Assembly: GCA_036925085.1 (NCBI GenBank) | Contig: JAUPFP010000203.1 | Location: 17,691 to 81,690, forward strand | Origin: Brachycybe producta | Lineage: Eukaryota; Arthropoda; Diplopoda; Playtdesmida; Andrognathidae | Length of the DNA: 64,000 nucleotides | Direction: 5' to 3' | Part shown: positions 1 through 13,800 of the stretch, piece by piece | Layout: every line of letters begins with the position of its first letter | Position numbering within the stretch: position 1 is the first letter of the stretch | Translations under genes and position numbers: made by a program | The notes under the pieces: generated by a model | The model's input: only the letters and a program-made list of their open reading frames with translations | The model's database searches: none | Told to the model about the DNA's origin: nothing

Positions 1-2234
1 ACGTTTAAAGTTTCACGTTTAAGGTTTCACGTTTAAGGTTTCACGTTTAAGGTTTCACGTTTAAGGTTTCACGTTTAAGGTTGAACGCTTAAGGTTGAAC
101 GTTTAAGGTTGAATGTTTAAGGTTGAACGTTTAAAGTTTCACGTTTAAGGTTGAACGTTTAAGGTTTCACGTTTACGGTTGAACGTTTAAGGTTGAACGT
201 TTAAGGTTGAATGTTTAAGGTTGAACGTTTAAGGTTGAACGTTCAAGGTTTAACGTTTAAGGTTGAACGTTTAAGGTTGAAAGTTTAAGGTTTCACGTTT
301 AAGATTGACTGTTTAAGGTTGAACGTTTAAGGTTGAACGTTTAAGGTTGAACGTTTAAGGTTGAACGTTTAAAGTTGAACGTTTAAGGTTGAACGTTTAA
401 GGTTGAACGTTTAAGGTTTCATGTTTAAGGTTTCATGTTTAAGGTTTCACGTTTAAAGTTTCACGTTTAAGGTTTCACGTTTAAGGTGTCACGTTTAAGG
501 TTGAACGTATAAGGTTGAACGTTTAAGGTTGAACGTTTAAGGTTGAACATTTAATGTTGAACGTTTAAGGTTGAAAGTTTAAGGTTGAACAATTAAGGTT
601 GAACGTTTAAGGTTGAACATTTAAGGTTGATCGTTTAAGGTTGAACGTTTAAGGTTGAACGTTTAAGGTTGAACATTTAAGGTTGAACGTTTAAGGTTGA
701 ACGTTTAAGGTTGATCGTTTAAGGTTGAACGTTTAAGGTTGAACGTTTAAGGTTGAACGTTTAAGGTTGAACGTTTAAGGTTTCACGTTTAAGGTTGAAC
801 GTTTAAGGTTGAACGTTTAAGGTTGAACGTTTAAGGTTGAACTTTTAATTTTGAACGTTTAAGGTTTCACGTTTAAGGTTGAACGTTTAAGGTTGAACGT
901 TTAAGGTTGAATGTTTAAGGTTGAACATTTAAGGTTGAATGTTTAAGGTTGAACGTATAAGGATGAACGTTTAAGGTTGAACGTTTAAGGATGAACGTTT
1001 AAGGTTGAACGTTTAAGGTTTCACGTTTAAGGTTGAACGTTTAAGGTTGAACGTTTAAGGTTGAACGTTTAAGGTTGAACGTTTAATTTTGAACGTTTAA
1101 GGTTTCACGTTTAAGGTTTCACGTTTAATGTTTCACGTTTAATGTTTCACGTTTAAGGTTTCACGTTTAAGGTTTCACGTTTAAGGTTTCACGTTTAAGG
1201 TTTCACTTTTAAGGTTTCACGTTTAAGGTTTCACGTTTAAGGTTTCACGTTTAAGGTTTCACGTTTAACGTTTCACGTTTAAGGTTTCACGTTTAAGGTT
1301 TCACGTTTAAGGTTTCACGTTTAAGGTTTCATGTTTAAGGTTTCACGTTTAAGGTTTCATGTTTAAAGTTGAACGTTTAAGGTTTCACGTTTAAGGTTGA
1401 ACGTTTATGGTTGAACGTATAAGGTTTCACGTTTAAGGTTGAACATTTAAGGTTGAACGTTTAAGGTTGAACGTTTAAGGTTGAACGTTTAAAGTTTCAC
1501 GTTTAAAGTTTCACGTTTAAAGTTTCACGTTTAAGGTTTCACGTTTAAGGTTTCACGTTTAAGGTTTCACGTTTAAGGTTTCACGTTTAAGGTTTCACGT
1601 TTAAGGTTGAACGCTTAAGGTTGAACGTTTAAGGTTGAATGTTTAAGGTTGAACGTTTAAAGTTTCACGTTTAAGGTTGAACGTTTAAGGTTTCACGTTT
1701 ACGGTTGAACGTTTAAGGTTGAACGTTTAAGGTTGAACGTTTTAGGTTGAACGTTTAAGGTTGAACGTTTAAGGTTGAACGTTTAAGGTTGAACGTTTAA
1801 GGTTGAACGTTTAAGGTTGAACGTTTAAGGTTGAACGTTTAAGGTTGAACGTTTAAGGTTGAACGTTTAAGGTTGAACGTTTAAGGTTGAACGTTTAAGG
1901 TTGAACGTTTAAGGTTGAACATTTAAGGTTGAACGTTTAAGGTTGAAAGTTTAAGGTTTCACGTTTAAGATTGACTGTTTAAGGTTGAACGTTTAAGGTT
2001 GAACGTTTAAGGTTGAACGTTTAAAGTTGAACGTTTAAGGTTGAACGTTTAAGGTTTCATGTTTAAGGTTTCATGTTTAAGGTTTCACGTTTAAAGTTTC
2101 ACGTTTAAGGTTTCACGTTTAAGGTGTCACGTTTAAGGTTGAACGTATAAGGTTGAACGTTTAAGGTTGAACGTTTAAGGTTGAACATTTAAGGTTGAAC
2201 ATTTAAGGTTGAAAGTTTAAGGTTTCACGTTTAA
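1..2234 (+). repeat. Left-end domain, rearranged ~1.5-kb units
   Basis: This part shares marker monomers with the following domain: GAACGCTT at 83 and 1609 (1,526 bp apart) and GATTGACT at 303 and 1969 (1,666 bp apart). Spacing is less regular than to the right. Bases 500-1100 contain the locally unusual GAACAATTAAGG (near 587) and TTTTAATTTTG (near 843) monomers. I read it as older or partly rearranged copies of the ~1.5-kb unit, cut by the window edge. Confidence 0.7.
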
Positions 2235-5200
2235 GATTGAATGTTTAAGGTTGAACGTTTAAGGTTTCACGTTTAGGGTTTCACGTTTAAGCTTTCACGT
2301 TTAAGGTTTCAAGTTTAAGGTTGAACGTTTAAGGTTGAACGTTTAAGGTTTCACGTTCAAGGTTGAACGTTTAAGGTTTCACGTTTAAGGTTGAACGTTT
2401 AAGGTTGAACGTTTAAGGTTGAACGTTTAAGGTTGAACGTTTAAGGTTGAACGTTTAAGGTTGAACGTTTAAGGTTGAACGTTTAAGGTTGAACGTTTAA
2501 GTTTGGAAGTTTAAGGTTGAACGTTTAAGGTTGAACGTTTAAGGTTGAACATTTAAGGTTGAACGTTTAAGGTTGAACATTTAAGGTTGATCGTTTAAGG
2601 TTGAACGTTTAAGGTTGAATGTTTAAGGTTGAACGTTTAAGGTTGAATGTTTAAGGTTGAACGTTTAAGGTTGAACATTTAAGGTTGAACGTTTAAGGTT
2701 GAACATTTAAGGTTGATCGTTTAAGGTTGAACGTTTAAGGTTGAATGTTTAAGGTTGAACGTTTAAGGTTGAATGTTTAAGGTTGAACGTATAAGGATGA
2801 AAGTTTAAGGTTGAACGTTTAAGGATGAACGTTTAAGGTTGAACGTTTAAGGTTTCACGTTTAAGGTTGAACGTTTAAGGTTTCACGTTTAAGGTTGAAC
2901 GTTTAAGGTTGAACGTTTAAGGTTGAACGTTTAAGGTTGAACGTTTAATTTTGAACGTTTAAGGTTTCACGTTTAAGGTTTCACGTTTAAGGTTTCACGT
3001 TTAAGGTTGAACGTTTAATTTTGAACGTTTAATGTTTCACGTTTAAGGTTTCACGTTTAAGGTTTCACGTTTAAGGTTTCACGTTTAAGGTTTCACGTTT
3101 AAGGTTTCACGTTTAAGGTTTCACGTTTAAGGTTTCACGTTTAAGGTTGAACGCTTAAGGTTGAACGTTTAAGGTTGAATGTTTAAGGTTGAACGTTTAA
3201 AGTTTCACGTTTAAGGTTGAACGTTTAAGGTTTCACGTTTACGGTTGAACGTTTAAGGTTGAACGTTTAAGGTTGAACGTTTTAGGTTGAACGTTTAAGG
3301 TTGAACGTTTAAGTTTGAACGTTTAAGGTTGAACGTTTAAGGTTGAACGTTTAAGGTTGAACGTTTAAGGTTGAACGTTTAAGGTTGAACGTTTAATGTT
3401 GAACGTTTAAGGTTGAACGTTTAAGGTTGAACGTTTAAGGTTGAACGTTTAAGGTTGAAAGTTTAAGGTTTCACGTTTAAGATTGACTGTTTAAGGTTGA
3501 ACGTTTAAGGTTGAACGTTTAAGGTTGAACGTTTAAGGTTGAACATTTAAAGTTGAACGTTTAAGGTTGAACGTTTAAGGTTTCATGTTTAAGGTTTCAT
3601 GTTTAAGGTTTCACGTTTAAAGTTTCACGTTTAAGGTTTCACGTTTAAGGTGTCACGTTTAAGGTTGAACGTATAAGGTTGAACGTTTAAGGTTGAACGT
3701 TTAAGGTTGAACATTTAAGGTTGAACGTTTAAGGTTGAAAGTTTAAGGTTTCACGTTTAAGATTGAATGTATAAGGTTGAACGTTTAAGGTTTCACGTTT
3801 AGGGTTTCACGTTTAAGCTTTCACGTTTAAGGTTTCAAGTTTAAGGTTGAACGTTTAAGGTTGAACGTTTAAGGTTTCACGTTCAAGGTTGAACGTTTAA
3901 GGTTTCACGTTTAAGGTTGAACGTTTAAGGTTGAACGTTTAAGGTTGAACGTTTAAGGTTGAACGTTTAAGGTTGAACGTTTAAGTTTGAACGTTTAAGG
4001 TTGAACGTTTAAGGTTGAACGTTTAAGGTTGAACATTTAAGGTTGAACGTTTAAGGTTGAACATTTAAGGTTGATCGTTTAAGGTTGAACGTTTAAGGTT
4101 GAATGTTTAAGGTTGAACGTTTAAGGTTGAATGTTTAAGGTTGAACGTATAAGGATGAACGTTTAAGGTTGAACGTTTAAGGATGAACGTTTAAGGTTGA
4201 ACGTTTAAGGTTTCACGTTTAAGGTTGAACGTTTAAGGTTGAACGTTTAAGGTTGAACGTTTAAGGTAGAACGTTTAAGGTTGAACGTTTAAGGTTGAAC
4301 GTTTAATTTTGAACGTTTAAGGTTTCACGTTTAAGGTTTCACGTTTAAGGTTTCACGTTTAAGGTTGAACGTTTAATTTTGAACGTTTAATGTTTCACGT
4401 TTAAGGTTTCACGTTTAAGGTTTCACGTTTAAGGTTTCACGTTTAAGGTTTCATGTTTAAGGTTTCACGTTTAAGGTTTCATGTTTAAAGTTGAACGTTT
4501 AAGGTTTCACGTTTAAGGTTGAACGTTTATGGTTGAACGTATAAGGTTTCACGTTTAAGGTTGAACATTTAAGGTTGAACGTTTAAGGTTGAACGTTTAA
4601 GGTTGAACGTTTAAAGTTTCACGTTTAAAGTTTCACGTTTAAGGTTTCACGTTTAAGGTTTCACGTTTAAGGTTTCACGTTTAAGGTTTCACGTTTAAGG
4701 TTTCACGTTTAAGGTTGAACGCTTAAGGTTGAATGTTTAAGGTTGAATGTTTAAGGTTGAACGTTTAAAGTTTCACGTTTAAGGTTGAACGTTTAAGGTT
4801 TCACGTTTACGGTTGAACGTTTAAGGTTGAACGTTTAAGGTTGAACGTTTTAGGTTGAACGTTTAAGGTTGAACGTTTAAGGTTGAACGTTTAAGGTTGA
4901 ACGTTTAAGGTTGAACGTTTAAGGTTGAACGTTTAAAGTTGAACGTTTAAGGTTGAACGTTTAAGGTTGAACGTTTAAGGTTGAAAGTTTAAGGTTTCAC
5001 GTTTAAGATTGACTGTTTAAGGTTGAACGTTTAAGGTTGAACGTTTAAGGTTGAACGTTTAAGGTTGAACGTTTAAAGTTGAACGTTTAAGGTTGATCGT
5101 TTAAGGTTGAACGTTTAAGGTTTCATGTTTAAGGTTTCATGTTTAAGGTTTCACGTTTAAAGTTTCACGTTTAAGGTTTCACGTTTAAGGTGTCACGTTT

Positions 5201-5300
5201 AAGGTTGAACGTATAAGGTTGAACGTTTAAGGTTGAACGTTTAAGGTTGAACATTTAAGGTTGAACGTTTAAGGTTGAAAGTTTAAGGTTTCACGTTTAA
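2235..5300 (+). repeat. ~3.08-kb dimeric HOR, copy 1
   Basis: This copy is 3,066 bp (219 monomers), delimited by GATT(G/A)AATG markers. It contains two ~1.5-kb half-units that differ in diagnostic monomers. One half has GGATGAAAG at 2796; the other has GATTGAATGTATAAGG at 3761. GATTGACT occurs at 3481 and 5007. The same ordered differences recur about 3,080 bp later, so the amplified unit is the dimer rather than the 1.5-kb half. Internal indels are whole monomers: about 126 bp (9 monomers) is gained in one place and lost in another relative to copy 2. Confidence 0.85.
2272..2278 (+). repeat. TTTAGGG telomere-type heptamer (first of 10)
   Basis: One A-to-G change in TTTAAGG, before a type B monomer, creates TTTAGGGTTT. 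It starts at 2272, 3798, 5338, 6878, 8460, 10420, 10924, 12549, 14551 and 19239, all in the left family and always followed by TTTCACG. It travels with the HOR units, so it is one old mutation copied many times and not a set of telomere insertions. Confidence 0.9.
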
Positions 5301-8300
5301 GATTAAATGTTTAATGTTGAACGTTTAAGGTTTCACGTTTAGGGTTTCACGTTTAAGCTTTCACGTTTAAGGTTTCAAGTTTAAGGTTGAACGTTTAAGG
5401 TTGAACGTTTAAGGTTTCAAGTTCAAGGTTGAACGTTTAAGGTTTCACATTTAAGGTTGAACGTTTAAGGTTGAACGTTTAAGGTTGAACGTTTAAGGTT
5501 GAACATTTAAGGTTGAACGTTTAAGGTTGAACATTTAAGGTTGAACGTTTAAGGTTGAACGTTTAAGGTTTCACGTACAAGGTTGAACGTTTAAGGTTTC
5601 ACGTTTAAGGTTGAACGTTTAAGGTTGAACGTTTAAGGTTGAACGTTTAAGGTTGAACGTTTAAGGTTGAACGTTTAAGGTTGAACGTTTAAGGTTGAAC
5701 GTTTAAGTTTGGAAGTTTAAGGTTGAACGTTTAAGGTTGAACGTTTAAGGTTGAACATTTAAGGTTGAACGTTTAAGGTTGAACATTTAAGGTTGATCGT
5801 TTAAGGTTGAACGTTTAAGGTTGAATGTTTAAGGTTGAACGTTTAAGGTTGAATGTTTAAGGTTGAACGTATAAGGATGAAAGTTTAAGGTTGAACGTTT
5901 AAGGATGAACGTTTAAGGTTGAACGTTTAAGGTTTCACGTTTAAGGTTGAACGTTTAAGGTTGAACGTTTAAGGTTGAACGTTTAAGGTTGAACGTTTAA
6001 GGTTGAACGTTTAATTTTGAACGTTTAAGGTTTCACGTTTAAGGTTTCACGTTTAAGGTTTCACGTTTAAGGTTTCACGTTTAAGGTTGAACGTTTAATT
6101 TTGAACGTTTAATGTTTCACGTTTAAGGTTTCACGTTTAAGGTTTCACGTTTAAGGTTTCACGTTTAAGGTTTCACGTTTAAGGTTTCACGTTTAAGGTT
6201 TCACGTTTAAGGTTTCACGTTTAAGGTTGAACGCTTAAGGTTGAACGTTTAAGGTTGAATGTTTAAGGTTGAACGTTTAAAGTTTCACGTTTAAGGTTGA
6301 ACGTTTAAGGTTTCACGTTTACGGTTGAACGTTTAAGGTTGAACGTTTAAGGTTGAACGTTTTAGGTTGAACGTTTAAGGTTGAACGTTTAAGGTTGAAC
6401 GTTTAAGGTTGAACGTTTAAGGTTGAACGTTTAAGGTTGAACGTTTAAGGTTGAACGTTTAAGGTTGAACGTTTAATGTTGAACGTTTAAGGTTGAACGT
6501 TTAAGGTTGAACGTTTAAGGTTGAACGTTTAAGGTTGAAAGTTTAAGGTTTCACGTTTAAGATTGACTGTTTAAGGTTGAACGTTTAAGGTTGAACGTTT
6601 AAGGTTGAACGTTTAAGGTTGAACATTTAAAGTTGAACGTTTAAGGTTGAACGTTTAAGGTTTCATGTTTAAGGTTTCATGTTTAAGGTTTCACGTTTAA
6701 AGTTTCACGTTTAAGGTTTCACGTTTAAGGTGTCACGTTTAAGGTTGAACGTATAAGGTTGAACGTTTAAGGTTGAACGTTTAAGGTTGAACATTTAAGG
6801 TTGAACGTTTAAGGTTGAAAGTTTAAGGTTTCACGTTTAAGATTGAATGTATAAGGTTGAACGTTTAAGGTTTCACGTTTAGGGTTTCACGTTTAAGCTT
6901 TCACGTTTAAGGTTTCAAGTTTAAGGTTGAACGTTTAAGGTTGAATGTTTAAGGTTTCACGTTCAAGGTTGAACGTTTAAGGTTTCACGTTTAAGGTTGA
7001 ACGTTTAAGGTTGAACGTTTAAGGTTGAACGTTTAAGGTTGAACGTTTAAGGTTGAACGTTTAAGTTTGAACGTTTAAGGTTGAACGTTTAAGGTTGAAC
7101 GTTTAAGGTTGAACATTTAAGGTTGAACGTTTAAGGTTGAACATTTAAGGTTGATCGTTTAAGGTTGAACGTTTAAGGTTGAATGTTTAAGGTTGAACGT
7201 TTAAGGTTGAATGTTTAAGGTTGAACGTATAAGGATGAACGTTTAAGGTTGAACGTTTAAGGATGAACGTTTAAGGTTGAACGTTTAAGGTTGAACGTTT
7301 AAGGTTGAACGTTTAAGGTTGAACGTTTAAGGTTGAACGTTTAAGGTTGAACGTTTAAGGTTGAACGTTTAAGGTTGAACGTTTAAGGTTGAACGTTTAA
7401 TTTTGAACGTTTAAGGTTTCACGTTTAAGGTTTCACGTTTAAGGTTTCACGTTTAAGGTTGAACGTTTAATTTTGAACGTTTAATGTTTCACGTTTAAGG
7501 TTTCACGTTTAAGGTTTCACGTTTAAGGTTTCACGTTTAAGGTTTCACGTTTAAGGTTTCATGTTTAAGGTTTCACGTTTAAGGTTTCATGTTTAAAGTT
7601 GAACGTTTAAGGTTTCACGTTTAAGGTTGAACGTTTATGGTTGAACGTATAAGGTTTCACGTTTAAGGTTGAACATTTAAGGTTGAACGTTTAAGGTTGA
7701 ACGTTTAAGGTTGAACGTTTAAAGTTTCACGTTTAAAGTTTCACGTTTAAGGTTTCACGTTTAAGGTTTCACGTTTAAGGTTTCACGTTTAAGGTTTCAC
7801 GTTTAAGGTTTCACGTTTAAGGTTTCACGTTTAAGGTTGAACGCTTAAGGTTGAATGTTTAAGGTTGAATGTTTAAGGTTGAACGTTTAAAGTTTCACGT
7901 TTAAGGTTGAACGTTTAAGGTTTCACGTTTACGGTTGAACGTTTAAGGTTGAACGTTTAAGGTTGAACGTTTTAGGTTGAACGTTTAAGGTTGAACGTTT
8001 AAGGTTGAACGTTTAAGGTTGAACGTTTAAGGTTGAACGTTTAAGGTTGAACGTTTAAAGTTGAACGTTTAAGGTTGAACGTTTAAGGTTGAACGTTTAA
8101 GGTTGAAAGTTTAAGGTTTCACGTTTAAGATTGACTGTTTAAGGTTGAACGTTTAAGGTTGAACGTTTAAGGTTGAACGTTTAAGGTTGAACGTTTAAAG
8201 TTGAACGTTTAAGGTTGATCGTTTAAGGTTGAACGTTTAAGGTTTCATGTTTAAGGTTTCATGTTTAAGGTTTCACGTTTAAAGTTTCACGTTTAAGGTT

Positions 8301-8422
8301 TCACGTTTAAGGTGTCACGTTTAAGATTGAACGTATAAGGTTGAACGTTTAAGGTTGAACGTTTAAGGTTGAACATTTAAGGTTGAACGTTTAAGGTTGA
8401 AAGTTTAAGGTTTCACGTTTAA
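5301..8422 (+). repeat. ~3.08-kb dimeric HOR, copy 2
   Basis: This copy is 3,122 bp (223 monomers). It matches copy 1 at fixed offsets: GGATGAAAG at 5876 (offset 3,080), the GATTGAATGTAT marker at 6841 (3,080), GTATAAGGATG at 7227 (3,080) and GGTGTCAC at 6729 (3,080). GATTGACT lies at 6561 and 8129. Resemblance to copy 1 continues to about 8,680, after which a new marker pair (TTTTACATTT) appears. Confidence 0.85.
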
Positions 8423-10540
8423 GATTAAATGTTTAAGGTTGAACGTTTAAGGTTTCACGTTTAGGGTTTCACTTTTAAGCTTTCACGTTTAAGGTTTCAA
8501 GTTTAAGGTTGAACGTTTAAGGTTTCAAGTTCAAGGTTGAACGTTTAAGGTTTCACATTTAAGGTTGAACGTTTAAGGTTGAACGTTTAAGGTTGAACGT
8601 TTAAGGTTGAACATTTAAGGTTGAACGTTTAAGGTTGAACATTTAAGGTTGAACGTTTAAGGTTGAACGTTTAAGGTTGAATGTTTAAGGTTGAACGTTT
8701 AAGATTGAACGTTTAAGGTTTTACATTTAAGGTTTTACGTTAAAGGTTGAACGCTTAAGGTTGATTGTTTAAGGTTGAACGTTTAAGGTTGAACGTTTAA
8801 GGTTGAACGTTTAAGGTTGAACGTTTAAGGTTGAACGTTTAAGGTTGAACGTTTAAGTTTGAACGTTTAAGGTTGAACGTTTAAGGTTGAACGTTTAAGG
8901 TTGAACATTTAAGGTTGAACGTTTAAGGTTGAACATTTAAGGTTGATCGTTTAAGGTTGAACGTTTAAGGTTGAACGTTTAAGGTTGAACATTTAAGGTT
9001 GAACGTTTAAGGTTGAACGTTTAAGGTTGATCGTTTAAGGTTGAACGTTTAAGGTTGAATGTTTAAGGTTGAACGTTTAAGGTTGAACGTTTAAGGTTGA
9101 ACGTTTAAGGTTGAACGTTTAAGGTTGAACGTTTAAGGTTGAATGTTTAAGGTTGAACGTTTAAGGTTGAATGTTTAAGGTTGAACGTATAAGGATGAAC
9201 GTTTAAGGTTGAACGTTTAAGGATGAACGTTTAAGGTTGAACGTTTAAGGTTTCACGTTTAAGGTTTCACGTTTAAGGTTGAACGTTTAATTTTGAACGT
9301 TTAAGGTTTCACGTTTAAGGTTTCACGTTTAAGGTTTCACGTTTAAGGTTTCACGTTTAAGGTTTCACGTTTAAGGTTTCACGTTTAAGGTTTCACGTTT
9401 AAGGTTTCACGTTTAAGGTTTCACGTTTAATGTTTCACGTTTAAGGTTTCACGTTTAAGGTTTCACTTTTAAGGTTTCACGTTTAAGGTTTCACGTTTAA
9501 GGTTTCACGTTTAAGGTTTCACGTTTAAGGTTTCACGTTTAAGGTTTCACGTTTAAGGTTTCACGTTTAAGGTTTCACGTTTAAGGTTTCACGTTTAAGG
9601 TTTCACGTTTAAGGTTGAACATTTAAGGTTGAACGTTTAAGGTTGAACATTTAAGGTTTCACGTTTAAGGTTTCACGTTTAAGGTTGAACGCTTAAGGTT
9701 GAATGTTTAAGGTTGAATGTTTAAGGTTGAACGTTTAAAGTTTCACGTTTAAAGTTTCACGTTTAAGGTTTCACGTTTAAGGTTTCACGTTTAAGGTTTC
9801 ACGTTTAAGGTTTCACGTTTAAGGTTTCACGTTTAAGGTTTCACGTTTAAGGTTTCACGTTTAAGGTTGAACGCTTAAGGTTGAATGTTTAAGGTTGAAT
9901 GTTTAAGGTTGAACGTTTAAAGTTTCACGTTTAAGGTTGAACGTTTAAGGTTTCACGTTTACGGTTGAACGTTTAAGGTTGAACGTTTAAGGTTGAACGT
10001 TTAAGGTTGAACGTTTAAAGTTGAACGTTTAAGGTTGAACGTTTAAGGTTGAACGTTTAAGGTTGAAAGTTTAAGGTTTCACGTTTAAGATTGACTGTTT
10101 AAGGTTGAACGTTTAAGGTTGAACGTTTAAGGTTGAACGTTTAAGGTTGAACGTTTAAAGTTGAACGTTTAAGGTTGATCGTTTAAGGTTGAACGTTTAA
10201 GGTTTCATGTTTAAGGTTTCATGTTTAAGGTTTCACGTTTAAAGTTTCACGTTTAAGGTTTCACGTTTAAGGTGTCACGTTTAAGGTTGAACGTATAAGG
10301 TTGAACGTTTAAGGTTGAACGTTTAAGGTTGAACATTTAAGGTTGAACGATTAAGGTTGAAAGTTTAAGGTTTCACGTTTAAGATTAAATGTTTAAGGTT
10401 GAACGTTTAAGGTTTCACGTTTAGGGTTTCACGTTTAAGCTTTCACGTTTAAGGTTTCAAGTTTAAGGTTGAACGTTTAAGGTTGAACGTTTAAGGTTTC
10501 AAGTTCAAGGTTGAACGTTTAAGGTTTCACATTTAAGGTT
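6841..10540 (+). repeat. ~4.1-kb duplication, copy 1
   Basis: This segment comprises the second half of the 3.08-kb dimer plus a B-rich stretch (9,250-9,870). It is repeated to the right with offset 4,046 bp at its left edge (6841 to 10887; 7221 to 11267), 4,089 in the middle (8423 to 12512; 9462 to 13551) and 4,131 at its right (10383 to 14514). It overlaps copy 2 of the 3.08-kb repeat, so this duplication came after the dimer was formed. A distinctive TTTTACATTT/TTTTACGTTAAAGG pair marks it at 8719. Confidence 0.82.
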
Positions 10541-10886
10541 GAACGTTTAAGGTTGATCGTTTAAGGTTGAACGTTTAAGGTTGAACGTTTAAGGTTGAAC
10601 GTTTAAGGTTGAACGTTTAAGGTTGAACGTTTAAGGTTGAACGTTTAAGGTTGAATGTTTAAGGTTGAACGTTTAAGGTTGAATGTTTAAGGTTGAACGT
10701 ATAAGGATGAACGTTTAAGGTTGAACGTTTAAGGATGAACGTTTAAGGTTGAACGTTTAAGGTTTCACGTTTAAGGTTTCACGTTTAAGGTTGAACGTAT
10801 AAGGTTGAACGTTTAAGGTTGAACGTTTAAGGTTGAACATTTAAGGTTGAACGTTTAAGGTTGAAAGTTTAAGGTTTCACGTTTAA

Positions 10887-13800
10887 GATTGAATGTATAA
10901 GGTTGAACGTTTAAGGTTTCACGTTTAGGGTTTCACGTTTAAGCTTTCACGTTTAAGGTTTCAAGTTTAAGGTTGAACGTTTAAGGTTGAACGTTTAAGG
11001 TTTCACGTTCAAGGTTGAACGTTTAAGGTTTCACGTTTAAGGTTGAACGTTTAAGGTTGAACGTTTAAGGTTGAACGTTTAAGGTTGAACGTTTAAGGTT
11101 GAACGTTTAAGTTTGAACGTTTAAGGTTGAACGTTTAAGGTTGAACGTTTAAGGTTGAACATTTAAGGTTGAACGTTTAAGGTTGAACATTTAAGGTTGA
11201 TCGTTTAAGGTTGAACGTTTAAGGTTGAATGTTTAAGGTTGAACGTTTAAGGTTGAATGTTTAAGGTTGAACGTATAAGGATGAACGTTTAAGGTTGAAC
11301 GTTTAAGGATGAACGTTTAAGGTTGAACGTTTAAGGTTGAACGTTTAAGGTTGAACGTTTAAGGTTGAACGTTTAAGGTTGAACGTTTAAGGTTGAACGT
11401 TTAAGGTTGAACGTTTAAGGTTGAACGTTTAAGGTTGAACGTTTAATTTTGAACGTTTAAGGTTTCACGTTTAAGGTTTCACGTTTAAGGTTTTCACGTT
11501 TAAGGTTGAACGTTTAATTTTGAACGTTTAATGTTTCACGTTTAAGGTTTCACGTTTAAGGTTTCACGTTTAAGGTTTCACGTTTAAGGTTTCACGTTTA
11601 AGGTTTCATGTTTAAGGTTTCACGTTTAAGGTTTCATGTTTAAAGTTGAACGTTTAAGGTTTCACGTTTAAGGTTGAACGTTTATGGTTGAACGTATAAG
11701 GTTTCACGTTTAAGGTTGAACATTTAAGGTTGAACGTTTAAGGTTGAACGTTTAAGGTTGAACGTTTAAAGTTTCACGTTTAAAGTTTCACGTTTAAGGT
11801 TTCACGTTTAAGGTTTCACGTTTAAGGTTTCACGTTTAAGGTTTCACGTTTAAGGTTTCACGTTTAAGGTTGAACGCTTAAGGTTGAATGTTTAAGGTTG
11901 AATGTTTAAGGTTGAACGTTTAAAGTTTCACGTTTAAGGTTGAACGTTTAAGGTTTCACGTTTACGGTTGAACATTTAAGGTTGAACGTTTAAGGTTGAA
12001 CGTTTTAGGTTGAACGTTTAAGGTTGAACGTTTAAGGTTGAACGTTTAAGGTTGAACGTTTAAGGTTGAACGTTTAAGGTTGAACGTTTAAAGTTGAACG
12101 TTTAAGGTTGAACGTTTAAGGTTGAACGTTTAAGGTTGAAAGTTTAAGGTTTCACGTTTAAGATTGACTGTTTAAGGTTGAACGTTTAAGGTTGAACGTT
12201 TAAGGTTGAACGTTTAAGGTTGAACGTTTAAAGTTGAACGTTTAAGGTTGATCGTTTAAGGTTGAACGTTTAAGGTTTCATGTTTAAGGTTTCATGTTTA
12301 AGGTTTCACGTTTAAAGTTTCACGTTTAAGGTTTCACGTTTAAGGTGTCACGTTTAAGGTTGAACGTATAAGGTTGAACGTTTAAGGTTTCACGTTTAAG
12401 GTGTCACGTTTAAGGTTGAATGTATAAGGTTGAACGTTTAAGGTTGAACGTTTAAGGTTGAACATTTAAGGTTGAACGTTTAAGGTTGAAAGTTTAAGGT
12501 TTCACGTTTAAGATTAAATGTTTAAGGTTGAACGTTTAAGGTTTCACGTTTAGGGTTTCACGTTTAAGCTTTCACGTTTAAGGTTTCAAGTTTAAGGTTG
12601 AACGTTTAAGGTTTCAAGTTCAAGGTTGAACGTTTAAGGTTTCACATTTAAGGTTGAACGTTTAAGGTTGAACGTTTAAGGTTGAACGTTTAAGGTTGAA
12701 CATTTAAGGTTGAACGTTTAAGGTTGAACATTTAAGGTTGAACGTTTAAGGTTGAACGTTTAAGGTTGAACGTTTAAGGTTGAACGTTTAAGATTGAACG
12801 TTTAAGGTTTTACATTTAAGGTTTTACGTTAAAGGTTGAACGCTTAAGGTTGATTGTTTAAGGTTGAACGTTTAAGGTTGAACGTTTAAGGTTGAACGTT
12901 TAAGGTTGAACGTTTAAGGTTGAACGTTTAAGTTTGAACGTTTAAGGTTGAACGTTTAAGGTTGAACGTTTAAGGTTGAACATTTAAGGTTGAACGTTTA
13001 AGGTTGAACATTTAAGGTTGATCGTTTAAGGTTGAACGTTTAAGGTTGAACGTTTAAGGTTGAACATTTAAGGTTGAACGTTTAAGGTTGAACGTTTAAG
13101 GTTGATCGTTTAAGGTTGAACGTTTAAGGTTGAACGTTTAAGGTTGAACGTTTAAGGTTGAACGTTTAAGGTTGAACGTTTAAGGTTGAACGTTTAAGGT
13201 TGAACGTTTAAGGTTGAATGTTTAAGGTTGAACGTTTAAGGTTGAATGTTTAAGGTTGAACGTATAAGGATGAACGTTTAAGGTTGAACGTTTAAGGATG
13301 AACGTTTAAAGTTGAACGTTTAAGGTTTCACGTTTAAGGTTTCACGTTTAAGGTTGAACGTTTAATTTTGAACGTTTAAGGTTTCACGTTTAAGGTTTCA
13401 CGTTTAAGGTTTCACGTTTAAGGTTTCACGTTTAAGGTTTCACGTTTAAGGTTTCACGTTTAAGGTTTCACGTTTAAGGTTTCACGTTTAAGGTTTCACG
13501 TTTAAGGTTTCACGTTTAATGTTTCACGTTTAAGGTTTCACGTTTAAGGTTTCACTTTTAAGGTTTCACGTTTAAGGTTTCACGTTTAAGGTTTCACGTT
13601 TAAGGTTTCACGTTTAAGGTTTCACGTTTAAGGTTTCACGTTTAAGGTTTCACGTTTAAGGTTTCACGTTTAAGGTTTCACGTTTAAGGTTGAACATTTA
13701 AGGTTGAACGTTTAAGGTTGAACATTTAAGGTTTCACGTTTAAGGTTTCACGTTTAAGGTTGAACGCTTAAGGTTGAATGTTTAAGGTTGAATGTTTAAG

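Noticed and set aside
2235..8422. HOR lengths as multiples of 154 bp (3,080 = 20 x 154) reflecting nucleosomes
   Set aside because: Other units (1,526, 1,568, 1,161, 1,704, 4,089 bp) do not fit, so the match is most likely chance.
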